Program-made: the position numbers and the translations under genes
Shown: piece after piece, positions 33,352-42,719 of the stretch
Position numbering within the stretch: the first letter of the stretch is position 1
Layout: every line of letters begins with the position of its first letter
Notes under the pieces: generated by a model
The model's database searches: none
What the model was told of the DNA's origin: nothing
Seen by the model: only the letters and a program-made list of their open reading frames with translations
NCBI GenBank assembly: GCA_964017185.1
Contig: OZ024874.1
Location: 14,379,957 to 14,443,956, forward strand
Direction of reading: 5' to 3'
DNA length: 64,000 nucleotides
Source of the DNA: Rugalucina vietnamica
Taxonomy: Eukaryota; Mollusca; Bivalvia; Lucinida; Lucinidae

Positions 33352-33650
33352 TCGGAGTCAGTCAATATTTATGATTCTGGTGATGAACTAATGCTTGCTG
33401 TTGTGAAACATGTCAAGGAAACTGAAGCACCTGTGGGCACTGAAACCGAATATGGACCATGAAGAACGAAATCAGTGGCAACTGGACATTGAATAAGATG
33501 TTTACGTTCACAGACAACGCGTTTCTGCAGCTTAATTGGGACGGTCCTGTCGAACCAAGACTATCATATAGAGAAATGTCTGTTAATGTTACTGTTAAAG
33601 GAGATAATGTAGTGTTTGTGATCGACCAGATAAGGGAAAAGTGTACCAAG
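33352..33650 (+). pseudogene. broken inverted paralogue of the 29439-29764 exon
   Basis: The acceptor CCCTTTTCAG and donor ACCAAG|GTAAGAG are kept. The first part encodes YDSGDELMLAVVKHVKETEA and the second part NWTLNKMFTFTDNAFLQLNW, but the two lie in different frames. A TGA appears where the other copy has the DDEERQDSFSNR stretch. A deletion there accounts for the shift. It could instead be a shortened exon with a further splice site, but none is evident. Confidence 0.65.
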
Positions 33651-33694
33651 GTAAGAGTGTATAGTAGCAAGGTCTCGTAGGTGATCATTACGAA

Positions 33695-33960
33695 AACACG
33701 CCCATGCAATATACAGAGATTTTTTAAGTTGTAAAAATTGAAAAATTTCAGTAGAAAATCTTTGATATTTTTCTTATTTTTGCTCAAAACATAGATCGTG
33801 GGTACACGTTAGAACCACCTCGGCGAGGCGGTTCTAACGAGTACACACAATCTATGTTTTGGAGCAAAAATAAGAAAAATAGGTATACCCCTGCATACCC
33901 CAGTTTTGCTATATAAAAGTGGGGTTCAAGGGGGTATACATTGCACGGACATGTTTTTCT
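33695..33960. mobile_element. foldback MITE with CCTCGGCGAGG hairpin, copy 1
   Basis: It contains the palindrome GTTAGAACC.CCTCGGCGAGG.GGTTCTAAC (about 33809-33839) and CCCCTTGAACCCCA-type flanks. An inverted relative lies at 37610-37850. Confidence 0.65.
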
Positions 33961-34706
33961 GATGTAAAGGAAAAGTGTACCAAGGGAAGAGTGTACAGTA
34001 GGTGATAATGTAAAGGACAACAAAACCTAAAGCTGACACTATACCAAAACCTAAAATTGACTGTAGGCTTAACTATTTAAGGACGCACCAGCAAGTCGTG
34101 GACATATTACGGACATTAACTAGCAACAAGTTTGAGCTTCCACACAAAAAAGCTTGGCCGTCTAGGGCAGGTTGCTGGCCCAAACCGCGGTATGGCCCAT
34201 CCCCTTTCTCATTAATGTTTCCCCTGCTCTTAAAAGAACTCAGTTTTACTACTTATTTGCTATTACTGCAGCTGGTGTTGTGCTGTGTGGCGGCCCTACA
34301 GAGTCTCCCTGTACATCATCCATAGTGCAGATTATATTTTCCTTTTGGTCCTTTGAGATCATTGATGATATTCTGAGAAATCAGAAATTTATGCTCAGTT
34401 TAGATACGTTCTTGTGAACAATTTTAATCGATTGACATTTAGACATGTAATCTATATATTGACATCCCAGTTAACATTTGTAAAACTGCAGTAATTGTCT
34501 CTGGCTCATGTTGTCAGATTTATAGGTCACTGATGAGGTTTGAGTAGCCGAAACCGCGGTATGGCCCATCACCTTTCTCATTAATGTTTGCTCTGCTCTT
34601 AAAGGAACACAGTGTCACCTGAGCCGTAGGCAGGTACCCGGTGTCCGCCCTTCCGTCGTCCACCATTTTCAAAGCTCAAGATTCTTCTCTGAATCCAATC
34701 AAAGCC

Positions 34707-34963
34707 AAATTTTATATGAAACATCTATAGGAAGTAGGAACCAATGTATACATAAATTATTTATGCCACCTGACAATATGGCCGCCATGCCCATATATGG
34801 TAAAATAAATACATAAATAAATAAAAAAGAAAAAAATCTTCTTCTCCAGGACCGCTGGTCCGATTTCAAAGGATTTTGGCATGTAGCATTGGTGACTAGA
34901 GTAATACAAGGTGTAATCCAGGTCACATGACCAACTTGGCCACCATGCCCATATATGGTAAAG
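34707..34963. repeat. CCATGCCCATATATGG repeat, copy 1
   Basis: Two CCATGCCCATATATGGTAAA words 150 bp apart flank a body with GACCGCTGGTCCGATTTCAA. An almost identical inverted copy is at 36157-36410. Confidence 0.75.
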
Positions 34964-35099
34964 TAAGAATAGAGGGACCATGAATCGATGCAATTAAATT
35001 TAAAGTCCCAACATAGACAGCGGGTGGGAAAATGTTCTTCTCCGGAAACGGTAGACCGATTTCAACGAAACTTGGCATGCAGCATCAGGTACTTCAGTA

Positions 35100-35175
35100 C
35101 TTCAATGTGTTTATAAATAATGACACTGTGTTGACCTTGGCCTATAATAATGACACTGTGTTGACCTTGGCCTAT
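35100..35175 (+). repeat. 31-bp tandem duplication
   Basis: AATAATGACACTGTGTTGAC and the following CTTGGCCTAT occur twice in a row. Confidence 0.7.
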
Positions 35176-35282
35176 ATCTTTAGCAATGTCAACGTAGCTG
35201 GCGTATATATTGGAATGGTGAAAAAGTTTTACAAATGTCATTTCAATGGAAATGGGCAAACGTACAAATGTTAATGATTCTG

Positions 35283-35318
<36 letters not shown>
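35283..35318 (+). repeat. poly(A) tract, 36 A
   Basis: A homopolymer of 36 adenines. It may be the tail of a retroposed sequence, but no body was identified. Confidence 0.8.
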
Positions 35319-35319
<1 letters not shown>

Positions 35320-36091
35320 AGGGGTTCATCTCCGTTTATTGCTATATTATTGCTATTTATATGTATACCCGGTGCCTGACCTGTACCCATATGACTGATC
35401 TGTATCCATATTTACAATGTGCTTTAATCTGAACCCACGCATATTTCTAATTTTTAACATCTTTAAATCATCGTAACTGTCGCAATATCAGGTTTGTCAA
35501 TGAAACATCAATGAAACATCATGGAAATACCTGGGTTGTGTAAGGTTATAAACATGGTGGATACAGGTCAGAAAAAGTGTAGGTATAGATTCTCGTAGAT
35601 GCCGATCAAAGATTCCAAGCGTGTGTGCAGATCAACGAACGCAGGTAATTGTGGGTACAGATCATAGAAAGCGTGGTTACATATCGTAGATTGTTGGTAA
35701 TAGATACAAGATACAAAAAACTCTTTCAAATATACAACAGTGTAACATTAGCCATGGGCTATTTTGTCGAAAAACAAAATGCGTGGGTACAGATCAGATC
35801 CGGATTGGCCCGCGGATTGGACCCGTACAGGTAGATTAGATCAGATTTCAGGTGAGCGTTCATATGACCATTGGTCCTCTGGTTGAAACAAAAACAAATG
35901 AAACAAAAAATACAACACCCGACCCAGCATTTTATTTGGTCCGACCCAAGCATTTCGTGCCGCGGGACTTGTTTGTTTTTCTACCAGTACGTTTCTGATA
36001 GTTTCAGCAGCTTTTTGCAGTTTTGTAGGTTTTGGGCCGAGGTGACGATTTATGGTCGATTCGCGACCTTCCTGTTCGCACCCTATACATA

Positions 36092-36152
36092 TTCGCTACC
36101 TGACCTGTTCGCTACCAACACTTTCGCTACCTGTACATGTTCGCTACCTGAC
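36092..36152. repeat. TTCGCTACCTG cluster, inverted relative of 37096-37148
   Basis: Four TTCGCTACC words in 60 bp. The same order appears reverse-complemented at 37096-37148 with about 50 identical bases. Confidence 0.75.
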
Positions 36153-36156
36153 CATA

Positions 36157-36410
36157 TATGGGCATGGTGGCCAAGTTGGTCATGTGACCTGGATTACACC
36201 TTGTATTATTCTAGTCACCAATGCTACATGCCAAAATCCTTTGAAATCGGACCAGCGGTCCTGGAGAAGAAGATTTTTTTCTTTTTTATTTATTTATGTA
36301 TTTATTTCACCATATATGGGCATGGCGGCCATATTGTCAGGTGGCATAGATAATTTATGTATACATTGGTTCCTACTTCCTATAGATGTTTCATATAAAA
36401 TTTGGCTAGA
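36157..36410. repeat. CCATATATGGGCATGG repeat, copy 2 (inverted to 34707-34963)
   Basis: It is the reverse complement of copy 1 over about 250 bp with few differences, so one may be a recent transposition of the other. Confidence 0.75.
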
Positions 36411-36533
36411 AGCTTGTAATTTTGGATATAATAGCACAGGAATAGTACTATCTGTGTGGCGAAAACAAAGGCGCTTATCTTTGTTTTCGCATATGCAAAT
36501 CGTTTGTTTTCTCATGCGAAGGCTAAAATAAAT

Positions 36534-36596
<63 letters not shown>

Positions 36597-36662
36597 TTTC
36601 GTTCGTACGTTCGTTTGATTCACTATATTTTGTAGTAAATATATGCAGGTGGCAAATGAGTA
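36405..36662. repeat. left arm of an inverted repeat (MITE fragment, TTTA microsatellite, TTCGTTCGTACG)
   Basis: The arm begins GCTAGAAGCTTGTAATTTTG with the right half of a TGAGCC MITE. An (ATTT)n run follows at 36532-36600, then TTTGATTCACTATATTTTGT. The reverse complement lies at 37150-37396. A perfect 30-bp palindrome (AGGTGGCAAATGAGT/ACTCATTTGCCACCT) follows at about 36648-36678. Confidence 0.75.
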
Positions 36663-37095
36663 CTCATTTGCCACCTGATATATGCTTAATAAAATTTCTT
36701 CATTCTTTGTTTTGCACATGTTTAAAGCTTTTTATTCGGAGAATCAAAATTTACATTTCTTTTTAACATATTTTATACTAAAATTATAACCTCAATCAGC
36801 AGATTTCATCTTTTAATTGTCTATGAGAAAAAAAATAAATAAATACATGTAATTATATTTGTCTACATTGTGTGTGTTAATGTTTGTATGTAGATAATTG
36901 TCACGTCTTATTATCCTTTTAGGCTCCACCGATCATTATTTTATGTGTATTAAACCATATTTATGAATATATTTTATAAAATTTCTGTTGTACATATTTT
37001 CATGAAACAAAATTAAATATAATATAGATCTATATGACTTCACTATCTCTTCTGTTACCTATTATTTACATTTTAGAAAATCAGGTAGCGAAAAT

Positions 37096-37208
37096 GTCAG
37101 GTAGCGAACATGTACAGGTAGCGAAAGTGTTGGTAGCGAACAGGTCAGAGTACTCATTTGCCACCTGCATATATTTACTATAAAATATAGTGAATCAAAC
37201 GAACGAAA

Positions 37209-37263
<55 letters not shown>

Positions 37264-37396
37264 ATTTATCTTAGCCTTCGCATGAGAAAACAAACGATTT
37301 GCATATGCGAAAACAAAGATAAGCGCCTTTGTTTTCGCCACACAGATAGTACTATTCCTGTGCTATTATATCCAAAATTACAAGCTTCTAGCTTTA
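37096..37396. repeat. right arm of the inverted repeat
   Basis: It contains the AGGTAGCGAA cluster (37096-37148), then the complement of the left arm including an (AAAT)n run at 37204-37265 and the start of the MITE copy at 37272. Segment order differs from a simple palindrome. Confidence 0.72.
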
Positions 37397-37481
37397 TGCT
37401 GTCACCTGGTCACTGTAAAGCCTGGTTTGTGTCGGACCTGGTCGGAAACCCAAATTGTTGGTTTTGTCATGCACAGGCTCA
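37272..37481. mobile_element. TGAGCC-family MITE copy
   Basis: The left end is TAGCCTTCGCATGAGAAAAC and the right end TTTTGTCATGCACAGGCTCA. The GTCGGACCTGGTCGGAAACC block is kept; the central palindrome is shortened to AAAGATAAGCGCC. Confidence 0.72.
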
Positions 37482-37609
37482 TTTTCTTTGTATGTACCAA
37501 AACCATTTGATTTCGTTTGAAACTTTGAATATAGCCACCCAAAATCTTCGGAAACTTATAGAATTAGAAAATCGTACCAAGTGATACCAAGTGATACACC
37601 ACGCAAACA

Positions 37610-37850
37610 TGTGCATATATTAAATACCCCCTTGAACCCCATTTTAAATTTAAAAAAAGTGGGATTTACAGGGGTGTACCTATTTTTAACACAAAACATG
37701 ATTATTTGTACTCATTAGAACCGCCTCGCCGAGGCGATTCTAACGTGTAACCACAACCATGTTTTTCAGAAAAAAGTAAAAATATCAAAGAAAAAAATCC
37801 AATGAAATTATCAATTTTTTACTGATGAAAAAATATCTATATTGCATGGA
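37610..37850. mobile_element. foldback MITE with CCTCGCCGAGG hairpin, copy 2 (inverted)
   Basis: GAACCGCCTCGCCGAGGCGA lies within a body that is the reverse complement of 33695-33960 (CCCCCTTGAACCCCA, GGGGTGTACCTATTTTT, TATTGCATGG). Confidence 0.65.
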
Positions 37851-37892
37851 TCTTGTGTTGTCGTATTGAAATGTTCCTTACCTGTGTTGCAT

Positions 37893-38205
37893 TTACTTAC
37901 TTACTTACTTACTTACTTACTGGAAATAGACGCCAAGCTAGGCATTTCTCCTTAGCTAAGCAATTCTGCTTCTTAGACGCCGACTGTCTAGTGGTGGGGG
38001 AAATCCAGGGCAGGTCTCGACGTTCGGTGGGGAAATACCCTGTGAAACCACCGCGCCCGGAAGGTGACGGTCAAACCATTGGTACATACCGATGCAGGAA
38101 CCAATGATAGTTTTTTCAATAATCGATATTTTTTACTGGCGACGCCAGTGGGATTCGCCAGGGGTGCTGCCACTCACCACACCCATCGCGCTGGACCACA
38201 TGTTG
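37893..38205 (-). repeat. SINE-like element with (GTAA)n tail, minus strand
   Basis: The minus strand reads from GGTCCAGCGCGATGGGTGTG (box-A-like) through CACCTTCCGGGCGCGG to a GTAAGTAAGTAA tail. The 7447-8490 element is a diverged, interrupted relative. Confidence 0.6.
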
Positions 38206-38619
38206 TCTACCTGTAATTTTCTTTGCACAATAGATATAATTAAAATTTTGCGTTTCCACATTATAAGGTGGAGGTACATTGCTCGGTGTTTATCGCTATG
38301 CCTTACCAAATTTGGAGCGCAAAATATGGAATTAAAATGTAATTTTTTTCATCAAAACATTGCATATTCTATTAGATTTCCGGATATAATTTATTCCAAG
38401 GTAAGGAATGCGTAATATTTTGGTCACATTATGAGTTTATTAGCGTCTGAAAGTAGTAAACGCATAGCGATAATGACCGAGGTTACCACCTCCACCCGGA
38501 CCTCCACCGAATGAAGAAAATAGCGGAAAGGTGACCGAACTGTGAATTTGGTAGTGAGTGAATAATTAACGGTCATAATTGGCGGGAAGCTGTGAGGTAC
38601 AGTAGTGAGTGAATAATTA

Positions 38620-39090
38620 ATGGTCATAATTGAGCGGGAAGCCGGGAAGCCGCGAAAAATATCGTGGATTCCGTTAGTATCGGTGAGAGAAATAACCAGA
38701 ATTCCAGTTAAGGTGAAACTACTCACTGGGTCCTACCTATTCCAGTCAACAAGAGCAGCTTTCAACCAGAATGATATAGATCCCACTTGTCTGCTGTGTG
38801 GGGTTGAGAGTGAGGATATATCACACTTCATTTTCCGTTGTGATATATTGAACCCGGTCAGAGCTCCGATCTTGGTGGACATTCAGGAAGAATATAAACT
38901 TTTAACTGGTGGTACATTTGATACATGTGATATGGACTATAAGCTACATGTCATACTGGACTGTACTCATATAAGACAAGTTAATACAGATCAGTTGCAG
39001 AAGTTGGAGTTTCAGTGTAAAAGACTAGTGTACTCCTTGGATGCTGCACGATACAGAATGCTGAGTGCCATAAGGCCTAGAAAACGATAG
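38620..39090 (+). pseudogene. LINE RT C-terminal fragment with CCHC finger
   Basis: A 156-codon frame with CLLCGVESEDISHFIFRC, the CxxC...H...C finger that ends RT proteins of several LINE clades (zf-RVT-like), preceded by TGSYLFQSTRAAFNQ. RT and endonuclease are missing. The frame ends RPRKR and no tail repeat was found. Confidence 0.78.
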
Positions 39091-39114
39091 GGCGCCTGGC
39101 AGGGTACCAATCAC

Positions 39115-39302
39115 ATGCGCGGAGCGCGGATCCAGAAATTTTCATGAGAGGGGGTCCAACGAAAATGGTAATTTTTAGTCACAGACGAGGGGGGGGGGGT
39201 CCAACCCCCAAAAAATCCCGAAATTACCTTTTTTAGGTAAAATTTTTAAATTCCAGGGGGGTCCGGACCCCCGGCCCCCCCCCCCCTCTGGATCCGCGCA
39301 TG
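39115..39302. mobile_element. short TIR element, GCGCGGATCCAG ends
   Basis: The tips ATGCGCGGA...GATCCAG and CTGGATCCGCGCAT are inverted. AATCAC borders both sides (39109-39114, 39303-39308). The inside has long G and C runs. The length of about 188 bp fits a MITE. Confidence 0.65.
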
Positions 39303-39528
39303 AATCACTACGTATTTCTCTTGAGATTTTACCAGACATTTTTATACCAAAGTAATGTACATATGTATAAAAAAAACTGTATATAGTAGCACAAACTTTT
39401 TATCATTGGTGAATATCAACATTCAGTGAGTTCCAACGTTTTTGGTGGAGGGATACGACCAAGCTATTACTTCTAGAAAGTGTTCGAGGTTCGCCTTTAT
39501 AGGCGGTGAAGAGGGTCATCACGGGTCA

Positions 39529-39880
39529 GTGTATTCCTTGGACCAAATCCACTTGGACCGCTGGACTTGGACCAGTCCAATCAAATACCAGATGGACCAA
39601 ACAGGGTATTCCTTGGACCAGGTAATCCTTGGACCAGTCATTTGGAACTAATATACATGTTAAAATCAGATGGACCAAACAGGGTATTCCTTGGACCAGG
39701 TAATCCTTGGACCAGATAATCCTTGGACCAGATATACCTGTTTGACCAGTCATTGTCTATTGGACTTAGGTCAATATGTATTGAATAATAAACACTCAAT
39801 TTTAACAGATTAGAATTTTATTTGATGTTTATTGAATCAGTATGAACAACAAGTATAAAAAATAACAATGATTTTATAAA

Positions 39881-39937
<57 letters not shown>

Positions 39938-40251
39938 TAGTTTATGCTGGATTTAAAGCATAATTCAATTGTTTTTGATTATTTTTTATGATCACTCATT
40001 ATGACTTGTCAGCTTATTTTCCATAATCGATAAATAAAATTCCACAATCAAACAACATTTACTTATGATATGGCACTGACATAAAGAGCATATTCTACAT
40101 TAATCATGTTAATATTTTAACATGTATATTACTTCCAAATGACTGGTCCAAGGATTACCTGGTCCAAGGAATACCCTGTTCGGTCCATCTGATATTTGCT
40201 TGGACTGGTCCAAGTCCAGCGGTCCAAGTGGATTTGGTCCAAGGAATACAC
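39529..40251. mobile_element. TIR element built from TTGGACCA words
   Basis: A 52-bp inverted repeat with no mismatch seen starts GTGTATTCCTTGGACCAAAT on the left and ends ATTTGGTCCAAGGAATACAC on the right. Subterminal GGTATTCCTTGGACCAGGTA copies are tandem on the left. An AAT microsatellite (39881-39932) is internal. No frame is found. Confidence 0.72.
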
Positions 40252-40650
40252 CTACCCCGGTGAAGATAACAGATAACAGATAACAGGTAGCTAACCGACT
40301 AGGGTCTATAAGTTGCGAAAAATACCGAGTAGCGAACGGACCAATGGGAAGTAGCGAACGGACTAAGTGCCACCGGGACAGGATATGCAGTTGCAGTTAT
40401 AGTTTAGAATTGATGAGTTGTCTTACTATCGACTATGTTGTTTTGGTGAATACTTCCTGTTTAGTTGCATGCAATAAGAGTATCGATATTGTTTTGCGAA
40501 ATGGGCCAAATTACCTTCTGTACTTGCTAAAAACGTGTCTCTGATATCAAATGTTTTTTTCACAGAAAAATTTTGTATGTGGCTGAGCCGCTGAGGACGA
40601 TAAAAAATTAATTTCATGTCAAAATCCTGATCTTAGTATTCTAATGGAAG

Positions 40651-40730
40651 CGGGTCAACTCGGCCTGATACCAACTCGGCCCGTGAGTCAACTCGGCCTC
40701 GGGTCAACTCGGCCGGGTCAACTCGGCCTC
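40651..40730 (+). repeat. GGGTCAACTCGGCC array
   Basis: Five copies of (G)GTCAACTCGGCC-type words in 80 bp. The inverted equivalent is at 52940-53014, and a smaller plus-strand cluster is at 12805-12855. Confidence 0.7.
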
Positions 40731-41213
40731 ATACTTTTCCTATTACAGGCGGGGTATTGGATTATTTTTATTATAAAAATATTTAATTATGGGACTGAAC
40801 TCGGTTTCGTTTTTAAAGTACACAGTTTTACGCTAAAGGATTCGGCTTCGGTTTCTTGGCACACAAATTTGTCGCAAGTTTTCTGTCAAACTTTGCGATT
40901 GGTTGATTTATTTACAAGAGTTTTCATTGGTTAAAGTTGAGCATATTCGGAATCCTTCGCGCCTTTTCTTCACAGTTTTTCGTTTTACTCAAGAGTGGAA
41001 GTCAAGATTTTGAAAAAGACTTTTTCTGAGTGTTTTTTCCTCGTTATTTAAGAGAGGACATCGCTTTTGAACTGGGAGCGAATCTTTATTGACGTTTTAG
41101 TTATTACCAATAACTGTCATTCTTACAGAAGTCATTTAAAATGAAATTCTAGTTGTTTATGACTCGACACGTGGTGTGTTGATCAGCTGATGCACTGAAC
41201 TTTCGTTTTCTTC

Positions 41214-41325
41214 GAGTTGTGCTTTCATACAAACTCTTTTTGTACCTTTGAGTTGTGCTCTCACAAACTCTCAGTTCTTATTATTGTACTTTTGAGTTAT
41301 ACCTTCACTCAAACTTTCAAAGTTC
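41214..41325 (+). repeat. leader repeats upstream of the Ngaro-like gag
   Basis: Three degenerate copies of GAGTTGTGCTTTCAYACAAA-like sequence lie at about 41214, 41250 and 41293, just before the gag ATG. Confidence 0.55.
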
Positions 41326-41330
41326 TGTCA

Positions 41331-42719
41331 ATGTCCAAAGCTCGAAAGAGCAAAGTCAAATTAAATTACAGAGTCATGGACAAAGAAGGACTACAGGGGA
41401 GTGTCGAGTCTCTGGTGGCTGGGAACTCTGATAAGAAATCCTCAAAAACTAGTGAAAACAAGTCTTCAAAGGACGGTTCTCCTAAGGGTGGTATTTCGGG
41501 TGGCAAGTCAGCGGCCACTCCTTTGGCAGGGACAGGTTCCAGTGGTAGTCTCAAGGGGGCGAGTAGTAAATCTGTGGTTACTCCTAAGGCGGGAACAAGT
41601 TCCAGTGGTGCTGGTGCAGCCAAACTCACGGTGGCTGAGTCACTAGCTAAGACACCAATGACGGGAACCAAACCAAAAACAGGGTCACTTCCGGTTGAAA
41701 ATGAAAGTGACATTGATGAAGAAATGGGTTTGATTAAGGAACAAATGAAGCAGTTGGATGACGAAGAAAGACGTCTTAGTAAATCCAAGAAGTTACAGGA
41801 AATGAGAGAAGAACTGAAGGCTAAGCAACAGAAAGTCAAAACTTTAAGAGGTAAATCAAAAACTGTGCCTCCTGTGCCTCCTTTGATTGAACAATCTGTG
41901 AAAGATGAAAGTGACGGTGACGAAATCATAACGATTGATAATTTAAGAAAGAATAAACATTTAAAAGCTAAGGTTCATAAGCTTATGAAGCAATTTGCTT
42001 TAAATGATGAGGTTGAAGACTCAAACCCAGTAGACTCAGAGTCAAATAGCAGTTATTTTGAATCAGAAAAGTCTGATAGAGATAGTGATGATAGTAAGAA
42101 GAAGAAAAAGAAGAAGAAAGTTAAATCTGGCATAAATGCGAAGGCAGCTGACAGGGTAAAGCATCCTCAGCGATGGCCTCAAGCTTACTTGCAATTTGAA
42201 TTTGTTAGTAAGCAATTGAAATATGATGATTTAGATATTAAACAGTTCATAGCAGGTGAGCTTGGGATCATTTCCGAGGATGATATATCGCAGGTTGAAA
42301 AACAAGGCCGAATAGATTTTCTAAAGAAAATCGTATATTATTGTTCAATGTACGAATTTAAAGGGCTTAAGGCGTATTATGCAGCATTCGTAAGAGATAT
42401 TGAAAGAGGTCGAAAAACCTGGTCAGATGACCCTTCTTATTTAGAAAGTGCATTGCTTAACAAATATTTGTTGAAAGGGAAAGATTATCAGCAAACACGA
42501 AAGGCAAATTATCATGCAAAATCTGATGAAAAAGCTGAAAAGGTATGGTTTTGTGGGGAATATCAACGCAATAAATGCAGTCACAAATCTAATCATCTAA
42601 AAGTAGTTAAAGGGGAGCAAAGATTGGCTTTGCACATTTGTGCATCTTGCTGGTTAAAGGACAAGAAAAAATTAGATCATCCAGAAAGTTCTACCGCATG
42701 CCCACATCTTAACGCTTGA
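41331..42719 (+). CDS. Gag-like protein of the Ngaro/DIRS-type retrotransposon
   Basis: 463 codons from ATG (41331), the first ATG followed by gag-like sequence (MSKARKSKVKLNYRVMDKEG). An upstream in-frame ATG-less extension exists but is hydrophobic and unlikely. The N-terminal third is S/T/G/K-rich low complexity, then a charged coiled coil (EMGLIKEQMKQLDDEERRLS) and a KKKKKKKVK stretch. The C-terminal half has the globular region FEFVSKQLKYDDLDIKQFIA. A Cys/His cluster CGEYQRNKCSH...HICASC...CPHL ends the protein. It stops at TGA 42717-42719, and the pol frame continues in phase directly after it. Confidence 0.82.
   Translation: MSKARKSKVKLNYRVMDKEGLQGSVESLVAGNSDKKSSKTSENKSSKDGSPKGGISGGKSAATPLAGTGSSGSLKGASSKSVVTPKAGTSSSGAGAAKLTVAESLAKTPMTGTKPKTGSLPVENESDIDEEMGLIKEQMKQLDDEERRLSKSKKLQEMREELKAKQQKVKTLRGKSKTVPPVPPLIEQSVKDESDGDEIITIDNLRKNKHLKAKVHKLMKQFALNDEVEDSNPVDSESNSSYFESEKSDRDSDDSKKKKKKKKVKSGINAKAADRVKHPQRWPQAYLQFEFVSKQLKYDDLDIKQFIAGELGIISEDDISQVEKQGRIDFLKKIVYYCSMYEFKGLKAYYAAFVRDIERGRKTWSDDPSYLESALLNKYLLKGKDYQQTRKANYHAKSDEKAEKVWFCGEYQRNKCSHKSNHLKVVKGEQRLALHICASCWLKDKKKLDHPESSTACPHLNA

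Noticed and set aside
35871..36531. 159-160-codon plus-strand frames
   Set aside because: They cross three different repeats (TTCGCTACC cluster, CATATATGG repeat, MITE) and have no domain.
36532..37265. Possible CRISPR-like or regular array from the TTTA/AAAT runs
   Set aside because: Simple microsatellites on opposite arms of an inverted repeat; there are no spacers and the genome is eukaryotic.
41366..41929. 187-codon minus-strand frame
   Set aside because: Antisense shadow of the low-complexity Gag N-terminus.
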